Positions 8,030 to 16,123 of a DNA stretch of 38,246 bases are shown one piece after another; the first letter of the stretch is position 1, and each line of letters starts with the position of its first letter. The position numbers and the translations under genes were made by a program. Origin of the DNA: an uncultured Murdochiella sp. (GTDB taxonomy: Bacteria; Bacillota; Clostridia; Tissierellales; Peptoniphilaceae); assembly GCF_902488755.1 (NCBI RefSeq), contig NZ_CABTXF010000009.1, forward strand, positions 1-38,246. The letters run 5' to 3'. The notes below the pieces were generated by a model. That model was not told the origin of the DNA, searched no databases, and saw only the letters and a list, made by a program, of their open reading frames with translations.

Positions 8030-8114
8030 GATATATGCAGTAGCGTCAACGTGAATAATGGGGCATGGCGTAAGAAGGTTGCCCATGGCACAATAAAAGA
8101 AAAAGGAGAAGACA

Positions 8115-8423
8115 ATGAAGAAAATTGATTCGCAGGAATTTCGTACACTCGTTTTGGAAGGAAAAGGCGTATGCCTTGTGGACTTCTCTGCCACATGGTG
8201 CGGCCCCTGTCAGATGTTAGCGCCTGTTCTGGAAGAAGTGAGCGCAGAAGGGCATACTGTCTATTCGGTGGATGTGGATGAAGAAGGCCAGCTGGCGATG
8301 GAATATCGCGTTTCCGGTGTGCCGACGATGATCTTTTTTAAGGATGGGGAAAAGAAGGAACAACTGGTCGGCTTGACACCGAAGAAGACGATTCTCGATA
8401 AACTGGCATATTATGAAAACTAA
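8115..8423 (+). CDS. trxA: Thioredoxin
   Basis: This is a 102-residue single-domain thioredoxin. The redox centre is ATWCGPCQM and the cis-proline loop is SGVPTMIFF. It acts as a cytoplasmic dithiol reductant, for example for ribonucleotide reductase, which is also encoded in this window. AAAGGAGAAG precedes the ATG. Its last 11 bases overlap the start of the reductase-like flavoprotein gene, so the two form a dedicated, translationally coupled pair. Confidence 0.95.
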   Translation: MKKIDSQEFRTLVLEGKGVCLVDFSATWCGPCQMLAPVLEEVSAEGHTVYSVDVDEEGQLAMEYRVSGVPTMIFFKDGEKKEQLVGLTPKKTILDKLAYYEN

Positions 8424-9297
8424 CGATCAGACACGATACGATGTCGCTGTAGTCGGCAGTGGCCCGGCAGGCTTGTCGGCGGCGTTAAATGCTGCTGTAC
8501 GGCAAAAGTCGGTGCTGCTTTTCGGCGCATCACGAAGCGAACGCCTTCTACAGACGGAATCGGTGGAAAACTATTTGGGACTGCCCGGGGAATCCGGGGA
8601 ATCTCTTTTAGACAAGTTTTATGCCCATATTCGCCAATATCCGAACATTATCCATCGAAAAGAGAATGTCCAGGTGATTTATGATATGGGTGAAGCCATC
8701 GGCTTGCTCCTTGCCGGGAATGAAATTGTTCAGGCAAGGAGTGTGGTTTTGGCAACGGGCGTGAATTTTGGCACTTTACTTCCCGGAGAAGAACAGTATT
8801 TAGGAAAAGGTGTGGGATATTGTGCGACGTGTGATGCAGCGTTATACAAAGGCCGTCCGGTGGTGGTGGTGGGCTACAATGAAGAAGCGGCATCGGAGGC
8901 GAATTTCATTGCCGACTTGGCATCCTCGACGGTCTTTGTGAATTGCACCAAGCGAGATTATGCGCTGAAAGAAGGCATTCGAGAAATTCGAAAAAAACCG
9001 TTGGAAATCCTTGGGGAAGAGCGTGCGTGCGCTTTACGTTTTGAAGACGAGACGATTGAAGCGGAAGGCTTCTTTTTTCTGCGGGATGCGCGTGCAGCGG
9101 ATGCGCTCGTTCCGGGTATTGCCTTAAATGGACGGCATGTTGCAGTGGATGGCGATATGGCAACGAATTTGCCCGGCATTTTTGCCGCCGGCGATTTGGT
9201 TGGCGCGCCGTATCAAATCAACGTAGCCTGCGGACGCGGTCAGGTAGCAGGGCTTGCGGCTGCACGATATGCGACTTTGCGGGTAGCGAAAGAGTAA
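8413..9297 (+). CDS. Thioredoxin reductase-like flavoprotein with degenerate NAD(P)H site
   Basis: This 294-residue protein has the low-Mr thioredoxin reductase fold. The FAD-binding motif is GSGPAG (residues 15-20), the redox CATC is at 137-140, and the C-terminal FAD motif is IFAAGDLVG. The second dinucleotide motif, normally GGGDSAxEEA, reads GYNEEAASEA (154-163). The HRR-type motif that grips the NADPH 2'-phosphate is missing; NCTKRDYA occupies that place. Known TrxR-like enzymes with these losses include the ferredoxin-dependent flavin thioredoxin reductases of clostridia. A non-NADPH donor is therefore a reasonable inference, not a demonstrated fact. Coupling to the overlapping thioredoxin gene fixes its likely partner. 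Ordinary NADPH-TrxR with relaxed motifs is the alternative. Confidence 0.85.
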   Translation: MKTNDQTRYDVAVVGSGPAGLSAALNAAVRQKSVLLFGASRSERLLQTESVENYLGLPGESGESLLDKFYAHIRQYPNIIHRKENVQVIYDMGEAIGLLLAGNEIVQARSVVLATGVNFGTLLPGEEQYLGKGVGYCATCDAALYKGRPVVVVGYNEEAASEANFIADLASSTVFVNCTKRDYALKEGIREIRKKPLEILGEERACALRFEDETIEAEGFFFLRDARAADALVPGIALNGRHVAVDGDMATNLPGIFAAGDLVGAPYQINVACGRGQVAGLAAARYATLRVAKE

Positions 9298-9384
9298 AGG
9301 GCGGCAATGTTCGACGCTTCCTCTGCATAGCGAAAAGGAAAAGTTCGCTATTAGCAAGAGCATAAATACGAAGGGTGAGAGACA

Positions 9385-10773
9385 ATGCAGGATACATTTG
9401 TTCCGACAAACGAGATGCGCACAGAAAAGGATGCGCTGGGGGAAGTTCTGGTACCGGCAACCGCCTACTGGGGCGCACAGACCGAGAGAAGCCGCCATCA
9501 TTTTCCGACGGATGGAGGGACGATGCCTCGCGAAGTAATCTATGCGTTGGCACGTATAAAAAAAGCGGCAGCACAGGTCAATGTGCGTCTCGGGGTATTG
9601 GATGAGCACCGCGCTTCACTCATTGACACGGTTTGCGAAGAAATTCTTCAGGGGAAATTAGACACGCATTTTCCGCTTTCCATCTGGCAGACAGGAAGCG
9701 GTACGCAAACCAATATGAATGTGAACGAAGTCATTGCGTATCGCGGAAACGTCTTGGCAGGCGAAGTGCTATTACACCCTAATGACCATGTGAATCGTTC
9801 GCAAAGCTCCAATGATGTGTTTCCGGCTGCCATGAATATTGCTGCGCGTGAACAGATAAAGAGACGACTTCTTCCTGCCCTTACGGCGTTGATTGCGTCG
9901 TTTCGGCGTATAGAAGAGGCATCTTGCGGCATCATTAAAACCGGTCGAACCCATCTTCAGGATGCCACGCCCTTAACGGCTGCGCAGGAAATTTCCGCTT
10001 GGCGCGTGGCACTGGAAGAAGACGAAAAAGCGATTCGCATCGTGGCAAAAGAATTAGAAGCATTACCTCTCGGCGGTACGGCGGTGGGTACCGGATTGAA
10101 TGCCCCGAAAGGGTACGACGAAGCGATGTGTAAAGCACTTTCGGGGCAGATGGATCTTGACTTTACGCCATTGGAAAATAAATTTTATGGACTTTCCATG
10201 AAGTCACCGCTTACCCGATTCCATGGCGCACTGAAATCTCTTGCCGCGGATTTGAATAAAATAGCGAACGATATTCGCTTTTTATCCTGTGGTCCGCGTT
10301 GTGGCATTGGAGAATACCGCATTCCGGCCAATGAACCGGGAAGCTCGATTATGCCGGGAAAGGTGAATCCAACACAAGTGGAATCCATTACGATGATTGC
10401 TCTGCAGGTTATGGGAAACGATGTGGCGGTAGGCATGGCAGCGGCATCCGGACAGATGCAGTTGAACACCTATATGCCGCTCATTATTCATAATGTACTG
10501 ACCTCGGAACGCCTTTTGGCAAGTGGTATGGATTGTTTCCGTCAGTTCTTAGTGGATGGCTTGCAGGCGGATGCCGAAAAAATGGGAAATCTGCTCAGGC
10601 AATCGTTAATGTTGGTTACGGCGCTTGCGCCGCACATCGGCTATGATGCGGCATCGAAAATCGCCCATACCGCGCACGAGAGAGATATCACGTTAAAAGA
10701 AGCTGCGCTGGAAAGCGGATTGATTAGTGAGGAAGCGTATGATCGCTTGGTCGATCCGGCAAAGATGGTATAA
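9385..10773 (+). CDS. fumC: Class II fumarate hydratase
   Basis: This 462-residue member of the fumarase/aspartase superfamily has full FumC length. It carries TGSGTQTNMNVNEVIA near residues 95-110, NRSQSSNDVFPAAMN, and the superfamily signature GSSIMPGKVNPTQ in the flexible active-site loop. It interconverts fumarate and malate without an iron-sulfur cluster. Aspartase shares the fold, but the TQTNMNVNEV and NDVFP segments fit FumC better. The ATG at 9385 has AAGGGTGAG upstream. It is separated from the reductase gene by 87 bases and ends at a strong bidirectional terminator, so it is either the last gene of the preceding unit or monocistronic. Confidence 0.93.
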   Translation: MQDTFVPTNEMRTEKDALGEVLVPATAYWGAQTERSRHHFPTDGGTMPREVIYALARIKKAAAQVNVRLGVLDEHRASLIDTVCEEILQGKLDTHFPLSIWQTGSGTQTNMNVNEVIAYRGNVLAGEVLLHPNDHVNRSQSSNDVFPAAMNIAAREQIKRRLLPALTALIASFRRIEEASCGIIKTGRTHLQDATPLTAAQEISAWRVALEEDEKAIRIVAKELEALPLGGTAVGTGLNAPKGYDEAMCKALSGQMDLDFTPLENKFYGLSMKSPLTRFHGALKSLAADLNKIANDIRFLSCGPRCGIGEYRIPANEPGSSIMPGKVNPTQVESITMIALQVMGNDVAVGMAAASGQMQLNTYMPLIIHNVLTSERLLASGMDCFRQFLVDGLQADAEKMGNLLRQSLMLVTALAPHIGYDAASKIAHTAHERDITLKEAALESGLISEEAYDRLVDPAKMV

Positions 10774-10813
10774 ATCAACGAAGGACGTTCTATAGATGAC
10801 GTAGGATTGGCTA

Positions 10814-10853
10814 TAGAAAAAGCGCAACGGCGATTGCCGTTGCGCTTTTTCTA
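10814..10853. terminator. Bidirectional terminator between fumC and glycosyltransferase gene
   Basis: An 18-bp perfect stem (10814-10831 with 10836-10853) closes the GATT loop. Its AAAAA/TTTTT ends provide a T tract on both strands, which suits the convergent gene arrangement. Confidence 0.93.
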
Positions 10854-10910
10854 TGCAGACCCTTACGGCTCCATGGGAGTAAGAGACAGTATACTTGCTC
10901 ATGTTAGCCA

Positions 10911-11960
10911 TTAACTCTCAAAAAAGGTTTTTCCCCGTTTTCCGTCGTATTTTTCAAAAATACGGTGGTAATAATGAATCCATTTTTCGGCAATCGAATC
11001 CTCAGAGTAGTCTTCGGCAATTTTCACAGAAGAACACTTAGCCTGTGTATAAAAAGCGGAATCCGTTGACAGACGCAGTAAAAGATCGGCAAAGCCTGCA
11101 TTATCCTTCGCTCGCAGGTAATCGGTGAAATAAATCACGCGATAGAGATCCAAATCACGAAGAACAATCGGCAAACCGCTATGTACTGCTTCCATAACCG
11201 CCATGGGAAACAGTTCCGCGTAGGAAGGCATAAATAGAACGTTCATGGCGTTATAGAGCGCGTTCATTTCGTTTCGTGGGACGATATCGAGGAAATGAAC
11301 ATTTTCCGGAGGATTTTCCATACGTTCTTTCAAATCTTTGTATCCGTCCGTAATAGCACCAAAGGAAAACCCCCCTGCCCAATAGAACTGCAGCTGTGGA
11401 CAGCGTTCGGCGACATCGATGAAATCGGCAACCCCTTTTCGGGTTTGTACTTGCCCGACGGCAATGACGTTAAAGGCTTCGGGGTCAATGCGGTAACGGT
11501 CATAGATGAGTGGATGCTCGCCGCGAGCGGGACGAAAAGCGGAAGAATCAACGACATTGGGCATGTAGGTTATGCTTTCTTGCGGAAGATCATACGCCTG
11601 CAGCGCATCGATAAAGTAGGGGTTCACCACAACAAGCTCGTCGGCGCTTCGATACATTTTCATCACATAGCCGCCGAAGAGTTTATCAAAAGGTGGCGCA
11701 ATTTGAATGCTGCCTTCCAGTGTGTCGGGTAAAAAATGGACGTGCATCACGACTGGTGTTTTGGAAGCAATCATTTGGGCGTAACTGAACGGATGAATCG
11801 TATGAACATGGGTAATATCAGCGTTTTTTGCGGTATTTCGTTGAATGCGCAATGCATCGTGCGCATGGGTCTCTAACAGATGAATTAATTCATTGGTTGC
11901 AGACCCGACCCCCTGTCCTGCTACATTATTGCCGGGTGTTACCATGTTGATAGTGAGCAT
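10911..11960 (-). CDS. GT4 glycosyltransferase, likely glycolipid (CpoA-like) synthase
   Basis: This is a 349-residue GT-B glycosyltransferase. The N-terminal half has INMVTPGNNVAGQGVGSAT and the segment VHFLPDTLEGSIQ. The C-terminal half has AVGQVQTRKGVADFIDVAE and the nucleotide-sugar EX7E-type stretch around PSYAELFPMAVMEAVHSG. The combination of GQGVGSA, HFLPDTLEGSI and VVVNP resembles streptococcal and mycoplasmal galactosyl- or glucosyl-diacylglycerol synthases such as CpoA, as I remember them. Those enzymes add the second sugar to membrane glycolipids. The ATG at 11960 follows AGGAGGAAAA; the frame is open to 12008 without similarity. It stands alone, with no lipid gene beside it, so the acceptor is inferred. 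Confidence 0.82.
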   Translation of the reverse strand: MLTINMVTPGNNVAGQGVGSATNELIHLLETHAHDALRIQRNTAKNADITHVHTIHPFSYAQMIASKTPVVMHVHFLPDTLEGSIQIAPPFDKLFGGYVMKMYRSADELVVVNPYFIDALQAYDLPQESITYMPNVVDSSAFRPARGEHPLIYDRYRIDPEAFNVIAVGQVQTRKGVADFIDVAERCPQLQFYWAGGFSFGAITDGYKDLKERMENPPENVHFLDIVPRNEMNALYNAMNVLFMPSYAELFPMAVMEAVHSGLPIVLRDLDLYRVIYFTDYLRAKDNAGFADLLLRLSTDSAFYTQAKCSSVKIAEDYSEDSIAEKWIHYYHRIFEKYDGKRGKTFFES

Positions 11961-12141
11961 TTTTCCTCCTATTGGGAATGAACGAGAATTGATAGCATAA
12001 AAAAGCATACCCTATCTCGGCACATTTTCGGAATGTTTTTTTTAGCATAGGCATTGGGCATGGGAGAATTGTGGAGAAAAGAGAGGGGCTGGGCGAGCTT
12101 GACGATAGCGACGGAACAGAGTACGCTAATCGTAAACAACG

Positions 12142-12161
12142 AGAACGTTCTTAGACGTTCT
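12142..12161. promoter_or_regulatory. Operator-like palindrome upstream of murI promoter
   Basis: The palindrome AGAACGTTCT (12142-12151) is followed by a near-copy AGACGTTCT (12153-12161), directly abutting the -35 hexamer at 12163. This position suits a repressor or activator site, but I recognise no specific regulator. Confidence 0.4.
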
Positions 12162-12162
12162 T

Positions 12163-12190
12163 TTGACAAAATAGTTTTATCTTCTATGAG
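12163..12190 (+). promoter_or_regulatory. Promoter upstream of murI-gdh
   Basis: A perfect -35 TTGACA (12163-12168), a 16-base spacer and TATGAG (12185-12190, 4 of 6) form a sigma-A-type promoter. It gives a leader of about 145 bases before murI. A second TTGACA at 12238-12243 has no good -10 partner. The rest of the 380-base gap between the glycosyltransferase and murI starts (11961-12340) shows no gene. Confidence 0.55.
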
Positions 12191-12340
12191 AGAGAAGAAA
12201 AGAAGACGGATGTCCTGCGTGGGACGAGGATGAGGGCTTGACAAGAAAGCGTTTTTCCTTCATTCTAAATTATAGAAACGAGGATGGAGGAGTGGCGGAT
12301 TGTGGCGAACGCCTCCATTTATCATGTAGACAGGATGAAC

Positions 12341-13150
12341 ATGAATCGACCCATCGGCTTTTTCGATAGTGGCGTAGGCGGTTTTTCCGTATTGCGTCGC
12401 GCCATGGAAACAACGCACAGACCAATCATCTATATAGGTGATACGAAGCGTATGCCTTACGGAATGCGCACTCCACAAGAAGTGGAGGCTTTTACGTTAC
12501 AGTGCCTTCACGAATTGGAAAAACAAAATCCCGTTGCTGCCGTAATTGCCTGCAACACAGCAACGGTATTTGCCTTGCAACGTGCTAGGGAAACGTTCTC
12601 TTTTCCGGTCATTGGCGTGATTGACCCGGCATGTCGCTATGCGGTTCGCGTATCACGAACCAAAAAAATCGCGCTGCTTGCAACTCAGGCTACAGTGCTT
12701 AGTGGAAGCTATCAACAGACTTTACAGGCGATAGATCCTGATGTGGAAGTCATCGGCTGTGAAACAGCCGATTTGGTAGTTGCCATTGAACATGGGCATT
12801 TTGATGATGAAACAGCAGAGGAACTGATCCGTCATTATTTGGATCGGATTTCTTCCTTTCCGTATGACACCTTGGTTCTCGGCTGTACGCATCTTCCCCT
12901 GGCGCTCCCGATCTTTCGGAAATTCTTTCCGGCGGAGAGCGGTGTCACTCTGGTGGATCCGGCGGATCCGACGTTGGATGAAATCCTTCGCGTCATTCCT
13001 GCGGAGTCTGCCAATGAGGGGAGTATCGAATTTTTGGCAACCGGTGACGTTGCCGCGTTTCAACAAGTCGCCGAACGTTTTTTGGATTTGTCCGGTCGAC
13101 AGGTCAACTTCAAGCAATTGAATGTTGAGTCTTTAGGAGGGAACAAATGA
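12341..13150 (+). CDS. murI: Glutamate racemase
   Basis: This 269-residue protein has normal MurI length. It has RPIGFFDSGVGGFSVLR at the N terminus, the first catalytic cysteine in AVIACNTATV, and the second in LVLGCTHLPL. It supplies D-glutamate for peptidoglycan. The start at 12341 agrees with the family N terminus, and CAGG lies about 6 bases upstream. Another ATG at 12284 in the same frame would add 19 residues without similarity and cannot be excluded. The stop codon overlaps the start of gdh by 4 bases (ATGA), so translation of the two is coupled and both act on L-glutamate. Confidence 0.94.
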   Translation: MNRPIGFFDSGVGGFSVLRRAMETTHRPIIYIGDTKRMPYGMRTPQEVEAFTLQCLHELEKQNPVAAVIACNTATVFALQRARETFSFPVIGVIDPACRYAVRVSRTKKIALLATQATVLSGSYQQTLQAIDPDVEVIGCETADLVVAIEHGHFDDETAEELIRHYLDRISSFPYDTLVLGCTHLPLALPIFRKFFPAESGVTLVDPADPTLDEILRVIPAESANEGSIEFLATGDVAAFQQVAERFLDLSGRQVNFKQLNVESLGGNK

Positions 13151-14412
13151 CAGATACGTTGAATCCACTGGTAGCTGCGCAAGCAAAGGTAAAAGCAGCT
13201 TGCGAAAAACTGGGTGCCGATCCGGCAGTCTATGAACTGCTGAAAGAGCCCCAGCGCGTGATCGAAATCACGATTCCGGTAAAAATGGATGATGGTTCGT
13301 TAAAGACCTTCAAGGGTTGGAGATCGGCACACAGCTCAGCCGTTGGTCCGAGCAAGGGTGGCGTTCGCTTCCATCCCAACGTCAACATGGATGAAGTAAA
13401 AGCACTTTCGCTGTGGATGACCTTCAAGGGCGGCGCTCTCGGTCTTCCGTACGGCGGCGGTAAGGGTGGTATCTGCGTTGATCCTGCAGAACTTTCGAAG
13501 AGAGAATTGGAACAGCTTTGCCGTGGATATGTCCGCGGTCTGTACAAGTATCTTGGCGAGCGCATTGATATTCCGGCACCGGACGTCAATACCAACGGAC
13601 AGATTATGAGCTGGTTTGTGGACGAATACGTCAAACTCAACGGCGATAAGATGGACATGGGCACGTTCACCGGCAAACCGGTTGATTTCGGCGGATCGTT
13701 GGGACGTAATGCAGCTACTGGCTTTGGTGTTTCCATCGTTACCCGTGAAGCGGCAAAACGTTTCGGTTTGGATATCAAAACGGCTAAAATTGCGGTGCAG
13801 GGCTTTGGTAACGTCGGTAACTTTACGGTTAAGAGCATCAATCGCCAGGGTGGAAAAGTTTGCGCATTGGCAGAATGGGATCGCAAAGAAGGCAACTACG
13901 CTCTCTATAACGAGAATGGCTTAGATTACGACAAGATGGTGGCGTATAAAGAAGAACATGGTACGCTCATCGGTTTCCCGGATGCGAAGAAGATTTCGGA
14001 AGAAGAATTCTGGACAGGTTCCTATGATATTCTGATTCCGGCAGCGTTAGAGAACGTCATTACCGGCGATTTGGCAAAGAAACTCAATGTCAAGTTGATC
14101 TGCGAAGCGGCGAACGGCCCGACGACGCCGGAAGGCGACAAAGTATTGGCAGAAAGAAATATTCCGTTGACACCGGACATCCTGACCAATTCGGGCGGCG
14201 TTCTGGTTTCCTACTATGAGTGGGTACAGAACCAGTACGGCTATTACTGGACAGAGGAAGAAGTCGAAGCCAAGCAGGAAGCGGACATGATGAAAGCCAT
14301 CGAAGGCGTCTTTGGCGTTTGCGATGAATACAACGTCACTCCGCGCGAAGGCGTTTATATGTACGCCATCCAGTCCATCGACAAAGCGATGAAGCTGCGC
14401 GGCTGGTATTAA
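13147..14412 (+). CDS. gdhA: Glutamate dehydrogenase (NAD-type, hexameric family)
   Basis: This is a 421-residue protein close in length to RocG/GudB enzymes. The substrate region has KGGVRFHPNV and the catalytic-lysine segment GLPYGGGKGGI. The signature PAPDVNTNGQIMSW follows, and the nucleotide-binding turn is VQGFGNVG. It interconverts glutamate with 2-oxoglutarate and ammonia. In amino-acid-fermenting anaerobes this is the entry to glutamate fermentation. Cofactor preference is inferred from the family, not read directly. It begins 4 bases inside murI and ends before a strong terminator. Codon use is rich in C/G-ending codons (GGC, AAG, ATC) compared with several neighbours, in keeping with a highly expressed gene. 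Confidence 0.96.
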   Translation: MTDTLNPLVAAQAKVKAACEKLGADPAVYELLKEPQRVIEITIPVKMDDGSLKTFKGWRSAHSSAVGPSKGGVRFHPNVNMDEVKALSLWMTFKGGALGLPYGGGKGGICVDPAELSKRELEQLCRGYVRGLYKYLGERIDIPAPDVNTNGQIMSWFVDEYVKLNGDKMDMGTFTGKPVDFGGSLGRNAATGFGVSIVTREAAKRFGLDIKTAKIAVQGFGNVGNFTVKSINRQGGKVCALAEWDRKEGNYALYNENGLDYDKMVAYKEEHGTLIGFPDAKKISEEEFWTGSYDILIPAALENVITGDLAKKLNVKLICEAANGPTTPEGDKVLAERNIPLTPDILTNSGGVLVSYYEWVQNQYGYYWTEEEVEAKQEADMMKAIEGVFGVCDEYNVTPREGVYMYAIQSIDKAMKLRGWY

Positions 14413-14529
14413 TCCCTCTTGACCGATTGGCGTTCAGGACGGTTTGTTCTGCGATAGCATGAAGAAATATCCGATGGCACAACGTAGTCGAGTGCATTTC
14501 CACATGCCAAACGCCTAAAAAGGATTCAT

Positions 14530-14559
14530 AGCCCCTCGGTGCTCGCCGAGGGGCTTTTT
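14530..14559 (+). terminator. Rho-independent terminator after gdh
   Basis: A 10-bp GC-rich perfect stem (14530-14539 with 14546-14555) and a 6-base loop are followed by five T residues. Confidence 0.93.
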
Positions 14560-14571
14560 GTTGTCTGGATA

Positions 14572-14600
14572 TTGCCAATGCGATATTGAAATGATATCAT
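14572..14600 (+). promoter_or_regulatory. Sigma-A promoter of the SPFH gene
   Basis: TTGCCA (14572-14577, 5 of 6) and TATCAT (14595-14600, 5 of 6) are separated by 17 bases. A TG at 14592-14593 makes the -10 extended. It lies 30 bases upstream of the start codon and just after the gdh terminator. Confidence 0.75.
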
Positions 14601-14629
14601 AACGATAAACAATAGAAAGGACTACACGT

Positions 14630-15691
14630 ATGACAACGAATCAAAATGAACAAAAACCGTCTGCTTCTCCAAACAGTACAAACGCACCAAATGCACAAAA
14701 GGATCCCACGATTACACCGAAACGCATAACACGGAAAATAAGCGGATTCCTTCCCGTTTTGTGCGGCATTATGCTGGTGGCGGCTATTCCTCTTTTCGTT
14801 GTGGGAGCCATCATGCTCGATTCCGGAAATCCGGACGGTGGGGAGATGATGCTTCTTTCCGCCGCAGATCTTGTGGCATCGATTTTGCTGATTGCCTCGA
14901 TTAAAAGCGTAAAACCTAATGAAGCTGCCGTTTATACGCTATTTGGCAATTACTACGGAACGATTCAGGAACCGGGGCTTTATCTGCTCAATCCATTTGC
15001 TTCGAGTGTGGGAGATCCGTACCAGAAACAGGTAAAGATGAAAAGCAACATCCAGACGGACGGACAAACCGTGGATTTTTCTGTTTCCCATGGTCGTTTA
15101 TCGTTGAAAGTAAAAACGTTAAACAATGAGCGGCAAAAGGTAAACGACTTGTTGGGGAATCCGGTCATCTTAGAGACGGTCGTGTTTTGGCGTATTGTCG
15201 ATCCGACAAAGGCCGTATTTAATGTAGACAATTATTTTGAATTTCTGTCTACCCAGTGCGACTCTGTCGTGCGCAACATCGCCCGTCTCTATCCTTACGA
15301 TAATCTGGAATTTGACGATATCGCCGATAGTGAAAAGACCTTGATGGGTTCTTCGCAAGTGATTGCCGATGAAATGCAGCGTGCGTTGCAAGAAAAAATG
15401 CTTGTTGCCGGTATTTGTATTGAGGACGTGCGTATCTCGCATTTAGCGTATGCCGAAGAAATTGCCGCCGCTATGCTGCAACGTCAGCAGGCATCCGCAG
15501 TGGTTTCCGCACGCAGTAAAATCGTTGACGGCGCGGTCGGCATGGTGGAGATGGCATTAGCACAACTGGACGAAAAACATCTCGTAGCGTTAGATGAGGA
15601 ACGCAAAGCGCAGATGGTCTCCAACCTTCTCGTGGTACTGTGCGCATCCAAAGAGGTTGCACCGATTGTAAACAGTGGATCGATTTACTGA
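14630..15691 (+). CDS. SPFH/Band 7 domain membrane protein
   Basis: This 353-residue protein starts with about 40 polar residues rich in Asn, Pro and Thr. Two hydrophobic segments follow (about 43-65 and 70-92), and the SPFH domain begins at VKPNEAAVYTLFGNYYGTI. Further SPFH landmarks are EPGLYLLNPF, VVFWRIVDPTKAVFNVDNY and the helical EEIAAAMLQRQQASAVVSAR. It ends with ERKAQMVSNLLVVL and NSGSIY, which I associate with a bacterial SPFH subfamily. Such proteins oligomerise on the membrane as scaffolds. It has its own promoter, and its stop overlaps the start of a ribbon-helix-helix gene (TGATG), so the pair is made together. Its partner and role are unknown. Confidence 0.9.
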   Translation: MTTNQNEQKPSASPNSTNAPNAQKDPTITPKRITRKISGFLPVLCGIMLVAAIPLFVVGAIMLDSGNPDGGEMMLLSAADLVASILLIASIKSVKPNEAAVYTLFGNYYGTIQEPGLYLLNPFASSVGDPYQKQVKMKSNIQTDGQTVDFSVSHGRLSLKVKTLNNERQKVNDLLGNPVILETVVFWRIVDPTKAVFNVDNYFEFLSTQCDSVVRNIARLYPYDNLEFDDIADSEKTLMGSSQVIADEMQRALQEKMLVAGICIEDVRISHLAYAEEIAAAMLQRQQASAVVSARSKIVDGAVGMVEMALAQLDEKHLVALDEERKAQMVSNLLVVLCASKEVAPIVNSGSIY

Positions 15692-16011
15692 TGAAGACGA
15701 AAGAAAATAATACCGCGCGGAAGATGCCCAAGACGAGCGACGAAAAGCCTTTGGAAGAGAACGATCTCAAAAAACGGGAAGACCGCTTGCTTGCGCGGTT
15801 AGCGGAAGTGGAAAAGCGGGAAGAGCGACTCAGAGAAAGGGAAGAGACGCTTCACGCCGCAGAACAAGAGAAAAAACAGGTGCTTTTGCGCATCCCCCTT
15901 TCCCTTTGGTCATCTTTAGCGTGTTGGGCAGATCAGGATTTGCGCTCCATCAACGGACAGATTGAGTATCTGTTGACGCAGGCTGTGCGTGAAAAGAATA
16001 GGAAAGAATAA
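15691..16011 (+). CDS. Small ribbon-helix-helix (Arc-type) protein with charged coiled-coil N terminus
   Basis: This is a 106-residue protein. Residues about 1-65 are highly charged and helical, with repeated KRE/EER heptads. The C-terminal 40 residues (LLRIPLSLWSSL, then RSINGQIEYLLTQAV) match the strand-helix-helix of Arc/MetJ-type DNA-binding proteins, including the RSINGQIEYLL second helix. The ATG overlaps the SPFH stop by one base. An upstream in-frame start at 15640 would lie inside the SPFH gene and is not needed. It may autoregulate the pair, or tether DNA to the SPFH scaffold through the coiled coil; both are inference. An antitoxin-like role is also conceivable, but no toxin gene is seen. 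Confidence 0.75.
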   Translation: MKTKENNTARKMPKTSDEKPLEENDLKKREDRLLARLAEVEKREERLREREETLHAAEQEKKQVLLRIPLSLWSSLACWADQDLRSINGQIEYLLTQAVREKNRKE

Positions 16012-16123
16012 ATAAAATAAGAAAAGAGGGGAGGCGGACAAAGAAAGGGTTCGATTGCCCTCTTTTTCCGCTAAGATAGAGAGGACGTTGACCGAATCGA
16101 CGAACAGGCAAAGGAGAAGAGGG

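Noticed and set aside
12238..12275. Second promoter with perfect TTGACA close to murI
   Set aside because: No -10 hexamer lies at 16-18 bases; the nearest AT-rich hexamers need a spacer of 22 bases or more.
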